Shown here: piece after piece, positions 16,662-27,200 of the stretch
Numbering within the stretch: the first letter of the stretch is position 1
How the letters are laid out: the number at the start of each line of letters is the position of its first letter
Source: Desulfamplus sp.
GTDB lineage: Bacteria > Desulfobacterota > Desulfobacteria > Desulfobacterales > Desulfobacteraceae
DNA length: 34,050 bases
Direction of reading: 5' to 3'
Assembly (NCBI GenBank): GCA_015232465.1
Contig: JADFZO010000031.1
Location: 1-34,050, forward strand
Made by a program: the position numbers and the translations under genes
The notes under the pieces: model-generated
Told to the model about the DNA's origin: nothing
The model's database searches: none
What the model saw: the letters and a program-made list of their open reading frames with translations, nothing else

Positions 16662-17225
16662 ATGAATCAAAAAACGTCAAATAGCAATCCTGCCAACCAG
16701 AGCGGAGCAGATGCTAAAACAGAGAAAGCTGAGGATATTGAGGTAAAGCCAATCTCTGACTCAGAATTGCAAGCTCGTTTAGGCAGTGCAGAAGATGCTA
16801 CCAGAAAACGAGTTTATGCTGCTATGGGTGCAGGATTAATCCCGCTGCCAATATTTGATTTTATGGCACTTACAGGGATTCAGTTGGAGCTTGTAAACTC
16901 ACTTTGCAAGATTTATGGCGTACCTTTTCGTAAAGATATTGGCAAAACATTAATAACTACGCTGGTTGGTGGTGCTTTGCCAGTGCACACAAGCCCGATT
17001 CTTGCATCTTTAGTTAAAAATATCCCTCTTATCGGAACAACTACAGGTGCGATAACTCTAAGCGTTGTAGGTGGTGCTTGCACTTATGCTATCGGCAAGG
17101 TCTTTATTCAACATTTTGAAACTGGGGGCAATTTGCTAAATTTCAACCCTGAAAAGATGCGTTCCTACTTTCAAAATTACTACAAAGAGGGTGAAAAGGT
17201 AGCAACTGAGGCTCCTTCTAAGTAA
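16662..17225 (+). CDS. DUF697-family membrane protein
   Basis: 187 residues with a strong AGGAGG site 7 bases upstream. Residues 1-50 are polar (N, K, E-rich). 'RKRVYAAMGAGLIPLPIFDFMALTGIQLELVNSLCKIYGVPF' region (about 57-95) plus two later hydrophobic Gly/Ala-rich segments (about 103-150) match DUF697, the domain of YcjF-like proteins and of some GTPase-associated membrane proteins. No GTPase gene is adjacent. Its TAA stop shares a base with the ATG of PKS1 (TAATG), so PKS1 translation is coupled to it. That implies a fixed stoichiometry and perhaps a role in anchoring the synthase to the membrane (inference). Confidence 0.75.
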   Translation: MNQKTSNSNPANQSGADAKTEKAEDIEVKPISDSELQARLGSAEDATRKRVYAAMGAGLIPLPIFDFMALTGIQLELVNSLCKIYGVPFRKDIGKTLITTLVGGALPVHTSPILASLVKNIPLIGTTTGAITLSVVGGACTYAIGKVFIQHFETGGNLLNFNPEKMRSYFQNYYKEGEKVATEAPSK

Positions 17226-20200
17226 TGGATTCAAGTTTAAAAGCAAAATGTGCGTTTGTTTATGCAGGAATCGGCACTCAATGGAAGGGTATGGGTGCCG
17301 ATTTACTGCAAGAGCAGTCTATTTTTAAAGAGACGTTAGAGCTTTGCGATAGTATTTTTGCCCAATTTGCGAAGTGGTCAATTGTTGAGGAGATTAGTCG
17401 CTGTGCAGAGTCATCACGCATTGATAACCTTTTGATTGCACACCCGTGCAACGTAGCTATTCAAATTGCACTTACGTCTCTTTTAAAGAGCTGGAAGATT
17501 GAGCCACAAGGGGTCATAGGGCACTCCTCTGGCGAAGTTGCAGCAGCTTATATGGCAGGAGTTTTAAGTCTAAAAGAGGCGATGCAACTGACTTATAACC
17601 ATTGCCAATTGATGAGTAATATCATAGGCAAAGGAGTTCTTCTTCATATCGGATTACCAGAGGCAGATGTCAGGCAGATATTGAAGTCTGATGATAATCT
17701 TTCTAACTCTGTCTGGATTGCAGCCATAAATAGCCCCTCTGCTACGGTAATTACAGGGGCAAGGGAGCTAATTACTAACTTATCTAAAAAGTTAGAGGCA
17801 AAAAAAATATTTTGTCGTATTTTAAAGATTGACATACCTTACCACAGCCCAATTGTAGAGCCATTTTCCTCTGATTTTCATAGAGGGATAGAAGATGTTA
17901 AACCTAAACCTGCCGTAATACCTATTTACTCAACCCTTAGAGGTTCACTGCCTAAAGATGACGATTTTGGAGCCAACTATTGGGTCAAGCATATTCGAGA
18001 GCCAGTTAGATTTTCAGATGCAATAAACTCAATGTTATCAGATGGATACACAACTTTTATCGAAATAAGCCCGCACGGAGTTTTAAGTAGTGCAATAGAG
18101 GAGAGTGCAAAGAGCAAGCACGCATCTGTTGTGGCGATCTCCACACTAAAACGATTTACAGATTCCAAAGAGTCTTTAACTGATAATTTATCTCTATTGG
18201 CAGAGTCAGGCGATTTAGATTTAGATATAAAAGCCCTACCCCACGAATTTGAGCAAATCATAAACAAGAAAGTAGCTTCAATTAAATCTATTAAACAAAC
18301 CAACCACTTACAAAGTATCCAGACTCTTGAAGCAACAGAGAATCTAATCAGAGATGCTATAATTACAGTAACTCACGGCACGCATATACCACCTTTAGAT
18401 AATATGGTCGGTTTCTTAGATATGGGGCTTACCTCTCAACACGCTGTCCGTTTAGCAAATTATCTATCTGATGCACTTAAAAAAAATCTATCTGCTACAA
18501 TGATTTTTGATCACCCAAATATCGCATCTTTAGCAATGTTTCTATCGGGTCAAACTCAAAGCTGTGGAGACAAAAATAGAGAAGAGTATCGTAAAAATAG
18601 ATATACGAAAAATCGCGATAAAATAGAATATAGAGATATAGCTATTATTGGTATGGCTTGCCGTTTTCCTTATCAATCTGACACACCAGCCAAATTTTAC
18701 GAGCTTCTTTTAAATAAAGAGTGTGTAGTTAAGCCTGTTCCAAAAAGCAGGTGGGACTCTAAACTCTGGCTTGATCCTAATCCTGATGCTCCCGGCAAAG
18801 CCTATTCTCAGGTTGGGGGATTTATAGATGATTCAAATATTTTTAATTTAGATGCCTCGTTTTTTAAAATCTCTCCCAAAGAGGCTCTATCGCTGGATCC
18901 TCAACAGAGGTTGCTTCTTGAAACTATCTGGGAGGCTTTTGAATATGCTGGTGCTTTGCCCTCTGACTACTCTGGCAAGCGTGTTGGGGTCTATATTGGG
19001 CTATCAACTATGGATTATATGGGTGCCCATCTTTGGTCATCACACCCTGAAAGGATAGATGGCTACTCTGCAACTGGCGGAATGTATAGTGCTGCTGCTG
19101 GACGAATATCATACCTGTTAAACCTAAACGGTCCTAATTTTCCAGTTGACACTGCCTGTTCCTCTGCTTTAGTCGCACTTGATTGTGCCTGCAATGCGTT
19201 ACGCTCTGGCGTGGTATCCTCAGCAGTAGTTGCTGGGGTCAATGTGATGGTGCATCCTCACATGTTTGTCTATTTCTCAAAATTGGGGGCACTCTCCCCT
19301 TCTGGTCGCTGCCGCTCATTTGATGCAGATGCAGATGGTTATGTTCGTGGAGAGGGAGCTGGTGCGATTTTACTAAAAACTTTAGATCAGGCGATTGCTG
19401 ATAACGATAGAGTTCTATCTATTATAAAAGGGATAGCGAGCAACCATGATGGAGCATCATCAAGTTTTACAGCTCCTAATGGATCAGCCCAGCAAGATGT
19501 TATCCGTTTAGCTTTAGAAGATGCGAGGATATCTAATTTAGATGTTGATTATGTTGAAGCACACGGTACTGGCACAAAACTTGGTGATCCAATTGAGATT
19601 CAGGCACTTGGCGCGGTTTACGGAGAGGGGCGACCTAAAGATAGACCTCTGTGGGTAAGTTCTGTAAAGGCTAACATTGGGCATCTTGAAGCTGCTGCTG
19701 GCATGGCAAGTCTAATAAAAACTATCATGGTTCTTAACTCTGGAACTATTCCTTCTCAAGTTGGCTTTGAAAATCCGAACCCTTTGATTTCATGGGACAA
19801 TTTACCAATTAAAGTTCCTAAAGAGCCAACAAATTTTGGTGATAAAAATCGACCACGTATAGCAGGGATAAGCGGATTTGGATTTTCAGGGACAAACGTG
19901 CATCTTATTTTATCGCAACCACATTTTGAAACAAACGATAATTTAACCTCTGATAATAACAACGTAAAAGCTGCTAACGCTGAATATCTACTTAAAATAT
20001 CTGCAAAAACGCCTTCTGCTTTAAAAGCATATTGTCGTAATTATATCGAATTTTTGAAAAAAATGGACGATAATCCTCAATCGTTAGTTGATCTCTGTTA
20101 TACTGCTTATGTAGGCAGAACACCTTTTGATTATCAGTGCAACTTTAAAGGGGCTAAACGTGCTGATATTATCGCATCTTTAGAGAGTTTCTTATCTGAT

Positions 20201-23200
20201 TCATCAGCTAATATTGAGAGGACTACGCCTGAAAAAAAAGCTATCTCTATTGATGAAATTACAAATAGAGGCAAAAAAATATCTATCCCAACCTACCCGT
20301 TTCAGAAAAAACGTTTCTGGTTAAGCCCAATAAATGAATCTTCATCTAACGATAAAACTGATAACGATAATATATTTGCATACTATGAGTTTAGCAAAGA
20401 ATACCCCTCTTTCATATCAGAGCACATAATTTATGGAGAGCCAATAGTCCCTGCAGCAGCATATATTTCGCAACTATTTTCATACGTTAAGTCGCAACAT
20501 CAAATCTCAAATAGCTTTATTGGAGCAGGATTTGATATAAGTTTTACCGCTCCTATGGTTGTTAATCAAGATAGATCAGTTCAGTTTGTTTCTCTAAGCA
20601 CAAAGTTTAAGATTATAAGTAGAACTAAAAGCGACCCTTGGATTACCCACTGCGAAGGTTTTATCGAATCCACAAAAACGATAAACCATGAGACAGTAGA
20701 TAGTATCAGGGAGTTTAATAAGCCTTTTAGCAATTGGGTTGAAGATTTTTGCAAAAATAGCACTCAGACGATAAATGGCTCTGATTTTTACGCAAACTTC
20801 AAAAAATTGGGATACAATCTTGGCGAAGGCTTTTGTCGAATAGAAGAGGCTTACTTTAGCCCCAAAAATGGCAATTTAGAAGATGATATTCAGGCTATTT
20901 GTCGTATAAATCTTAGACCAAATACTACAACTCAAGGTTATGATCTCTATCCTGGTTTTATTGATTCAATGCTGCAATCTTTAGTGTTTGGTGCTCCGCA
21001 AATATTAAAGAGTCTTGAAGAGAAATCGAAAATTTTGATTCCGTTTGCTTTAGAGCGATTTGAAGTCTATTCCATATCATTGCCTGAAAGCGTAATATCT
21101 ATTGTCAATACTACTCATCAAGGGGCTGATTATCTTCAAGGAGATATAAAACTCTTTTCTCTAAATGGGGATTTACTCTTGCGTTTTGTCGGGCTTACAG
21201 TTCGTCTGACAGATCGTGATACACTACTAAAGGGTTTAAAGAAGACTGGCTCAACTTCAAAAGATGAAGACAATGAGAGCAAATCAACGAAAATCTATAC
21301 TCTTAAATGGAGAGAGTTTAAGGAGAGTCAATCAAACAATAACCTAAAAGATAAACAAAGCCAGATAAACAAAAACGATGAAAAAATTAAATCGCAAAGA
21401 TGTCTGATATTTGGAGATAAGCAAGGAGTAGCTACTCAAATTGCTAAAGAGCTTGAAAATAAAGGTGTTCGATATAAAGTTATTTTACAAGAAGATATTT
21501 ATAAATATGATATATCGCAAAACTCAGATAAATCAGACTCATTAAAAAAATCAATAGAGTCTCTTATCCAAAGATTTGCAGATTCGTCAGATAGTAGCAA
21601 TTTAGCGATTCTCTATCTTTGGGCTTGTGATCTGATTTTTAACGATAATCTTACAGCAGAACAATTTAGTCAGCAAAATATTGATGCTATCTATCCCGCA
21701 CTTACTATAATTCAGACTCTGGCAAAATTAAGGCTATCTGGTAAATTTTATGCGATTACTACAGGTGCTTTTTCTGTTTTAGACTCATCTGCTGACTTAA
21801 ACCCCACTTCGTTTCAACAAACAATCTGGGGGTTTCAAAAGAGCGTTGCGATTGAATATCCTGAGTATTTTGGAGGTCTTATAGATTTAGATACTACGTT
21901 AAAAGAATCTGAGATTAACCGTTTTATCACAGATTTTTTGGTAGAAGAGCATTTAGATCAATGTGCCTATAGAACTACCTCATCTTCTTCTGAAAATAAC
22001 GTAGTAAAACTATTTAAACCCTATATTTTTCGCGATGATTTTGAGAATCTAAATCTAAACATTAAGCAAGAAATTGCTACTGTAAAACAACATCTTGATC
22101 CTAATGGTGCATATTTAATAACTGGGGCGTTTGGCGGATTGGGATTGCCGATTGCACATAAAATGGTCCAGCTTGGGGCAAGACAAATCTGGCTTTTAGG
22201 ACGAAAATCGCCTAACTCTAAATTTTTTGACGATGTTAAAGAGTTAGAAAATAACTATAAAAATCTTGAGATTTCCTTTATTTATGCTGATGTGGGTCAA
22301 TTTCCAGATTTATCCTCTGCTTTAGAGAAGCTGCAGGGCGGCCTTTCTACGCTCAAAGGTGTTATCCATTTAGCTGGAGTTCGACAAGATGCCCTACTTC
22401 CCCTTCAGAGTGTCGATGGTCTTAAAAAAGTTATGCTCCCTAAAGCTGTTGGAGCGTGGAATCTACACAATCTTGTTAAAGGTTTAGAGCTTGATTTTTT
22501 TATACTATTTTCATCTGCTGCATCGCTTCTTGGCAGTCAAGGGCAGACAAATTACTCTGCTGCAAACGCACTTTTAGATGGCTTGGCAGATTATCGCCGT
22601 TCGATTGGACTTCCAGCTTTAAGTGTTCAGTGGGGTCCTTGGGCAGAATCTGGTATGGCAGCTACTGAGAGCGTAGTTCATAAAAATCTTACTGATTTAG
22701 GTTTTGCATACATATCGCCTGAACATGGATTAAAAATGGTTGAAACTCTAATAAAATCAGCCTCTTCACTGCCAAATTCTCTTCATTCGTCAATTGGAAT
22801 CTTTGAGTGTAACTGGGATCAATATCTACAAAGAACGGGTCAATATCATCTATCTATTTTTCAAGATTTAATAGGCAAATTGGCTTTAACATCAGGGACT
22901 TCTAAACAAACATCGTCTATGTGGCAGAAGTTATCAAACCTCTTACCTGAAGAGCGAGAAAGAGAGCTACTAAGTCAATTGGCAACATTAGCCCAAGAGG
23001 TGAGCGGAGTTGATATGCCAATAACTCCTGATCTCCCTTTGATGGAGCAGGGATTTGACTCACTTATGGCTGTTGAGTTTAGGAATCAGTTGCAAAAACT
23101 ATGCGGATTTTCTCTGCCCGTAACCCTGCTTTTTTCGTATCCTGGAGTGTTAGAGATTGCTGCGTTTTTGCAAAAAAAGTACTTTTCAAATAAAAAAACG

Positions 23201-23377
23201 ATAGAGGTTCAAAAAAATGAGAAGTCGGTTAAACCTGACGAAGTTCAGCCACCTAATATAGATAGTAAAATAGAGCTGGAAGTAGAACTCGACGAGCAAC
23301 AGAGTGCTGATTTTACCTATTTAGATGAGCTAACACCAGAAGAGTTAAATGAACTTATCTTAAAAGAGTTGAAATGA
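17225..23377 (+). CDS. Type I polyketide synthase PKS1: AT-ACP-KS-DH-KR-ACP
   Basis: 2050 residues. Loading part: AT (1-330) with GIGTQWKGMG, Ser101 in GHSSGE and His207 in PYHSP; the malonyl carboxylate-binding Arg is His126 (25 residues after Ser101), which suggests a non-carboxylated starter. ACP1 (about 365-440) carries Ser404 in DMGLTS (usual DxGxDS). KS (472-900): Cys645 in DTACSSA, His780 in EAHGTGT, His820 in NIGHLEA. No AT follows: the KS-AT linker runs straight into the post-AT linker PTYPFQKKRFW (1022). DH: His1067 (HIIYGEPIVP) and Asp1247/Gln1251, intact. KR: GAFGGLG (1634-1640), Ser1764, Tyr1777, Asn1781. ACP2: Ser1946 in GFDSLMAVE. No ER domain. The acidic C-terminal helix (LTPEELNELILKELK) looks like a docking tail. 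Confidence 0.92.
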   Translation: MDSSLKAKCAFVYAGIGTQWKGMGADLLQEQSIFKETLELCDSIFAQFAKWSIVEEISRCAESSRIDNLLIAHPCNVAIQIALTSLLKSWKIEPQGVIGHSSGEVAAAYMAGVLSLKEAMQLTYNHCQLMSNIIGKGVLLHIGLPEADVRQILKSDDNLSNSVWIAAINSPSATVITGARELITNLSKKLEAKKIFCRILKIDIPYHSPIVEPFSSDFHRGIEDVKPKPAVIPIYSTLRGSLPKDDDFGANYWVKHIREPVRFSDAINSMLSDGYTTFIEISPHGVLSSAIEESAKSKHASVVAISTLKRFTDSKESLTDNLSLLAESGDLDLDIKALPHEFEQIINKKVASIKSIKQTNHLQSIQTLEATENLIRDAIITVTHGTHIPPLDNMVGFLDMGLTSQHAVRLANYLSDALKKNLSATMIFDHPNIASLAMFLSGQTQSCGDKNREEYRKNRYTKNRDKIEYRDIAIIGMACRFPYQSDTPAKFYELLLNKECVVKPVPKSRWDSKLWLDPNPDAPGKAYSQVGGFIDDSNIFNLDASFFKISPKEALSLDPQQRLLLETIWEAFEYAGALPSDYSGKRVGVYIGLSTMDYMGAHLWSSHPERIDGYSATGGMYSAAAGRISYLLNLNGPNFPVDTACSSALVALDCACNALRSGVVSSAVVAGVNVMVHPHMFVYFSKLGALSPSGRCRSFDADADGYVRGEGAGAILLKTLDQAIADNDRVLSIIKGIASNHDGASSSFTAPNGSAQQDVIRLALEDARISNLDVDYVEAHGTGTKLGDPIEIQALGAVYGEGRPKDRPLWVSSVKANIGHLEAAAGMASLIKTIMVLNSGTIPSQVGFENPNPLISWDNLPIKVPKEPTNFGDKNRPRIAGISGFGFSGTNVHLILSQPHFETNDNLTSDNNNVKAANAEYLLKISAKTPSALKAYCRNYIEFLKKMDDNPQSLVDLCYTAYVGRTPFDYQCNFKGAKRADIIASLESFLSDSSANIERTTPEKKAISIDEITNRGKKISIPTYPFQKKRFWLSPINESSSNDKTDNDNIFAYYEFSKEYPSFISEHIIYGEPIVPAAAYISQLFSYVKSQHQISNSFIGAGFDISFTAPMVVNQDRSVQFVSLSTKFKIISRTKSDPWITHCEGFIESTKTINHETVDSIREFNKPFSNWVEDFCKNSTQTINGSDFYANFKKLGYNLGEGFCRIEEAYFSPKNGNLEDDIQAICRINLRPNTTTQGYDLYPGFIDSMLQSLVFGAPQILKSLEEKSKILIPFALERFEVYSISLPESVISIVNTTHQGADYLQGDIKLFSLNGDLLLRFVGLTVRLTDRDTLLKGLKKTGSTSKDEDNESKSTKIYTLKWREFKESQSNNNLKDKQSQINKNDEKIKSQRCLIFGDKQGVATQIAKELENKGVRYKVILQEDIYKYDISQNSDKSDSLKKSIESLIQRFADSSDSSNLAILYLWACDLIFNDNLTAEQFSQQNIDAIYPALTIIQTLAKLRLSGKFYAITTGAFSVLDSSADLNPTSFQQTIWGFQKSVAIEYPEYFGGLIDLDTTLKESEINRFITDFLVEEHLDQCAYRTTSSSSENNVVKLFKPYIFRDDFENLNLNIKQEIATVKQHLDPNGAYLITGAFGGLGLPIAHKMVQLGARQIWLLGRKSPNSKFFDDVKELENNYKNLEISFIYADVGQFPDLSSALEKLQGGLSTLKGVIHLAGVRQDALLPLQSVDGLKKVMLPKAVGAWNLHNLVKGLELDFFILFSSAASLLGSQGQTNYSAANALLDGLADYRRSIGLPALSVQWGPWAESGMAATESVVHKNLTDLGFAYISPEHGLKMVETLIKSASSLPNSLHSSIGIFECNWDQYLQRTGQYHLSIFQDLIGKLALTSGTSKQTSSMWQKLSNLLPEERERELLSQLATLAQEVSGVDMPITPDLPLMEQGFDSLMAVEFRNQLQKLCGFSLPVTLLFSYPGVLEIAAFLQKKYFSNKKTIEVQKNEKSVKPDEVQPPNIDSKIELEVELDEQQSADFTYLDELTPEELNELILKELK

Positions 23378-24255
23378 AAACCACTAATAAACAAAAATCA
23401 CTACTAAAATGTATAAATGTAGCTACTAATGCTCTTTTTGATGCTGCTGACGGACTGACTACACTTGCACGTTACCTGCACTACTACAAAGTTGCACATT
23501 TAGAGTTCAAACCACGATTTGACGATATTTTTATCGTTACCTACCCACGTTCAGGAACTACATGGCTTCAGATGATCCTCTACCAGTTAGCAACTGATGG
23601 CAATATGGAGATCGACCATATTGCACAGAAAGTTCCTTGGTTTGAACGTCTTATTGACTACCGTATTTGGGATTCTAAAGATTTTGAGCAGATGAACTCA
23701 CCACGTCTTTTCAAAAGCCACCTGCCAGCAAATGAGGTACCAAAAGGGGGTTGTAAATATATATATGTGGCTCGTAACGGCTCTGACGTGGCTCTATCCT
23801 ATTTTGAATTTTACCGTTCGCATCTTGGTTTTAAAGGAGATTTTAACCAATTTTTTAAACTCTTTATATCTGGCAGAGTTCAATTTGGTAGCTGGTTTGA
23901 CCATGTAGCTTCATGGGAAAAAATGTCAAAAAAATTGCCATCACAGGTTCTTTTCTTAACTTTTGAAGATTTAAAAAACGATTTTAATAACCAACTAAAT
24001 AAGATTATAAATTTCACTGGATTTAAAATTTTAGAATCACAAAGAGCTGATGTTATAGAGCGGTGCTCTTTTCGTTTTATGAAACAGCACGAAGATAAAT
24101 TTGACCATATCACAGCTCAAATTTGGGAAAAGGGCTATCAACGCTCATCATTTATCCGAGAGGGTAAAGCTGGTCTTGGCAAGTTAAAATTAACCCCTGA
24201 ACAGCACTCTATTGTTCAAAAAATGTTAAAACAATTTCATATTGAGAATTTATAA
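23374..24255 (+). CDS. PAPS-dependent sulfotransferase embedded between PKS genes
   Basis: 293 residues; transfers sulfate from PAPS to a hydroxyl. Signatures: 5'-phosphosulfate loop 'YPRSGTTWLQ' (57-66), 3'-phosphate-binding Arg134 and Ser142 in 'YVARNGSDVALSYF', 'KSHLPANEVP', and the C-terminal 'REGKAGLGKLKLTPEQ' loop, equivalent to the RKGxxGxWK motif of cytosolic sulfotransferases. No signal peptide. It overlaps the PKS1 stop by 4 bases (ATGA) and ends 2 bases before PKS2, so it is part of the same operon and likely acts on the polyketide or its carrier-bound intermediate. In the curacin-type system a fused ST-TE pair uses sulfation for terminal-alkene formation; here the ST is separate and a thioesterase sits at the operon's head. 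Confidence 0.9.
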   Translation: MKTTNKQKSLLKCINVATNALFDAADGLTTLARYLHYYKVAHLEFKPRFDDIFIVTYPRSGTTWLQMILYQLATDGNMEIDHIAQKVPWFERLIDYRIWDSKDFEQMNSPRLFKSHLPANEVPKGGCKYIYVARNGSDVALSYFEFYRSHLGFKGDFNQFFKLFISGRVQFGSWFDHVASWEKMSKKLPSQVLFLTFEDLKNDFNNQLNKIINFTGFKILESQRADVIERCSFRFMKQHEDKFDHITAQIWEKGYQRSSFIREGKAGLGKLKLTPEQHSIVQKMLKQFHIENL

Positions 24256-24257
24256 AC

Positions 24258-27200
24258 ATGAAAACCGAAACTGACCCAACTGCAAACTTAAAAAAACTAT
24301 ATATAGCCTTAAAACAGACACAGGCAAAACTTGAGGCAATGGAATCAGCAGCACGCGAACCAATTGCTATTATTGGTATGGGGTGCCGTTTTCCGGGCGG
24401 GGCAAATAGTCCTCAAAAATATTGGGAGCTGTTGCTGCAAGGCAAAGATGCAATTACAGATGCCCCGCCTGATCGATGGAGTGGCAAAGTGTGGCTTGAT
24501 CTTGATCCTGACGCACCGGGCAAGATGTTTACAACAAAAGGTGGTTTTTTGGATCACCCTGTTGATATGTTTGATGCTCAATTTTTTAACATATCCCCAA
24601 AAGAGGCTACTGGACTTGATCCCCAGCAGAGGCTACTTCTTGAGGTGAGTCGTGAGACTTTTGAGAACGCTGGTATTGCTCCATCAAGTTTAAAAGGGGC
24701 ATCTTGCGGTGTTTTTCTTGGCATGTCGAGCGATGATTACGCACTTGCTCATCGCCATTCAGGTAATCACAAGATGATTGATGCCTATTCGATTACTGGC
24801 ACAACATTCTCAACTGCTTGCGGTCGTATTTCCTATGTTTATGGATTGGAAGGACCATCTATCACTGTTGATACTGCCTGTTCGTCAGCACTTGGGGCTA
24901 TCCATTTAGCTTGTAAAAGCCTTAGAACGAAAGAGTCAGATTTGGCTTTAGTTGGTGGGGTCAATCTCATGTTATCTCCTGAATCTCATATCTGCTTTTC
25001 TAAACTTCGTGCTATCTCACCTGATGGACACTGTAAATCGTTTTCTGCTGATGCAAATGGTTATGTTCGCGGTGAAGGGTGCGGTTTAGTCCTATTAAAA
25101 AGGCTCTCTGAAGCTATTTTAGACAACAATCGTATTATAGCTGTGATTCGAGGCAGTGCCATGAATCAGGACGGCAAAAGTAATGGTTTTACAGCCCCAA
25201 GCGGTCCTGCTCAAGAGAAGGTGATCTTGGCTGCCCTTAAAGATGCTGATTTAACCCCTATTGACGTAGGATTTATCGAAACACACGGCACAGGCACGCC
25301 TTTGGGCGATCCAATAGAGGCAGAGGCTATTGGTGCTGTTTTTGAACCATATTTCTCTTCTAATCTTGCAACTAAAAAAGATTCTATAAATATCGAACGT
25401 AGGCTTATTATTGGCTCGTGCAAGACAAATATCGGACATTTAGAGCCAGCTTCAGGAATTGCCGCCCTCATAAAAGCTGCTTTGTGCGTGCATCATGGAA
25501 AAATTCCTCCAAATCTCCATTTTTCAAACCCAAACCCATTCATACAATGGGATACAACACCAATAGAGGTTCCAACACAAACTTTAGATTGGAGTAGTGA
25601 TGAACGTGTGCGAATAGCTGGCGTTAATGCTTTTGGTTTTTCTGGTACTAATGTCCATGTTATCGTAAGTCAAGCTCAAGCCCCAACAATTAAAAATAGC
25701 GGGCAATCTCACCATATATTGCCCATTTCAGCCAAAACTGAGAGTTCTGCTAAACATCTTCAAGAGAAGTATATTAACTTTTTAGAGCAAAACGATTCTT
25801 CAGCTAACGCCTCTGACATCTGCAAAACAGCATCGCAAGGAAGGGATCACTTTGAGTATCGAATCGCATCAGTTGGCAGCGATAATTTAGCTCTTTCTAA
25901 AGCTCTTAGAACTCAATCTTTCACACGGGCAGATGGAGCAAAACAGCCTCTTACATTTCTATTTACAGGGCAAGGCTCACAATATCATGGCATGGGACGA
26001 ACCCTTTTTCAGACTCAACCAACATTTCGCCGTACACTTGAGCAGTGTAGCGAGATTTTAACTCCAATGATAGGTGAATCTCTTATCTCCATGCTATATG
26101 ACGAAGATGGGGATCAAGATAGACTTCATCAGACACGATATACTCAGCCTGCACTATTTGCCATCGAATACGCACTCTACAAACTCTGGAGTTCATTAGG
26201 TATTAAACCCGATTTTATGATGGGTCATAGTGTTGGGGAGTATGTTGCTGCTTGTGCTGCTGGTCTATTTTCACTTGAAGATGGTTTAAAACTTATCAGC
26301 CGTAGGGGCGAGCTTATGCAGAGCCTTCCATCAGGCGGTGGAATGGCTGCTATCATGGCATCAAAAGATGAGGTTGAGGCTGCAATTTTAAGCTATCCTA
26401 ATACGCTATCTATTGCTGCATTTAACGGACCTATGCACACTGTAGTATCTGGTGTTGAAACTGATTTAATGGCTGTAATCAAGCCGTTTAAAGATAGAGG
26501 GGTTAAGGTTGTCAATTTAACCGTCTCTCATGCGTTTCACTCCCCTTTAATTGAGCCGATTCTTGATGATTTTGAAAAGAGTGCGGCATCTATTTTGTTT
26601 CAGACTCCTAAAACGCGATTGATCTCTAATGTGAGTGGCGATATTGCTGGAAATGAGATAATGACCCCAAATTATTGGAGAGAGCATATACGAAAACCTG
26701 TTAAATTTATGCAGAGTCTGCTTACTCTAAAACGCGAAAACGTCAATATATTTATGGAGATGGGACCAAAACCTACACTGCTTGGAATGGGAAGAACTGC
26801 CTTATCAGATACTGAAGGACTTTGGCTGCCAAGTTTGAGAGTTGGGCAGACAGATTGGGAAGTTATGCTCACAAGTTTGGCAAAGCTCTACACTAACGGA
26901 TTTGATCCGAACTTCTCAGAGCTTTACTTGTCAAAAGATGGGGAGCAGGTAGGTCAAACAGTTGATCTGCCAACATATCAGTTTGATAAACGAAGATTTT
27001 GGCTGCCTATTGAATCGTCAATACGAACTTCATCTGACGTTAGCTCACAATCTGATTTACTATCGGATATTGCCTCAAAACGTCTCTATCCTCTGATTGA
27101 TCGCAAAATCTCTTCACCTTTGATCTCATCAACCCTATTTGAGACGCAATTTAATTTAGCATCACTGCCATTCTTAGATGATCATCGCATATTTAATCGA

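Noticed and set aside
24331..24648. 105-residue + strand frame inside the start of PKS2
   Set aside because: It overlaps the clearly conserved KS of PKS2 in another frame and its translation shows no domain.
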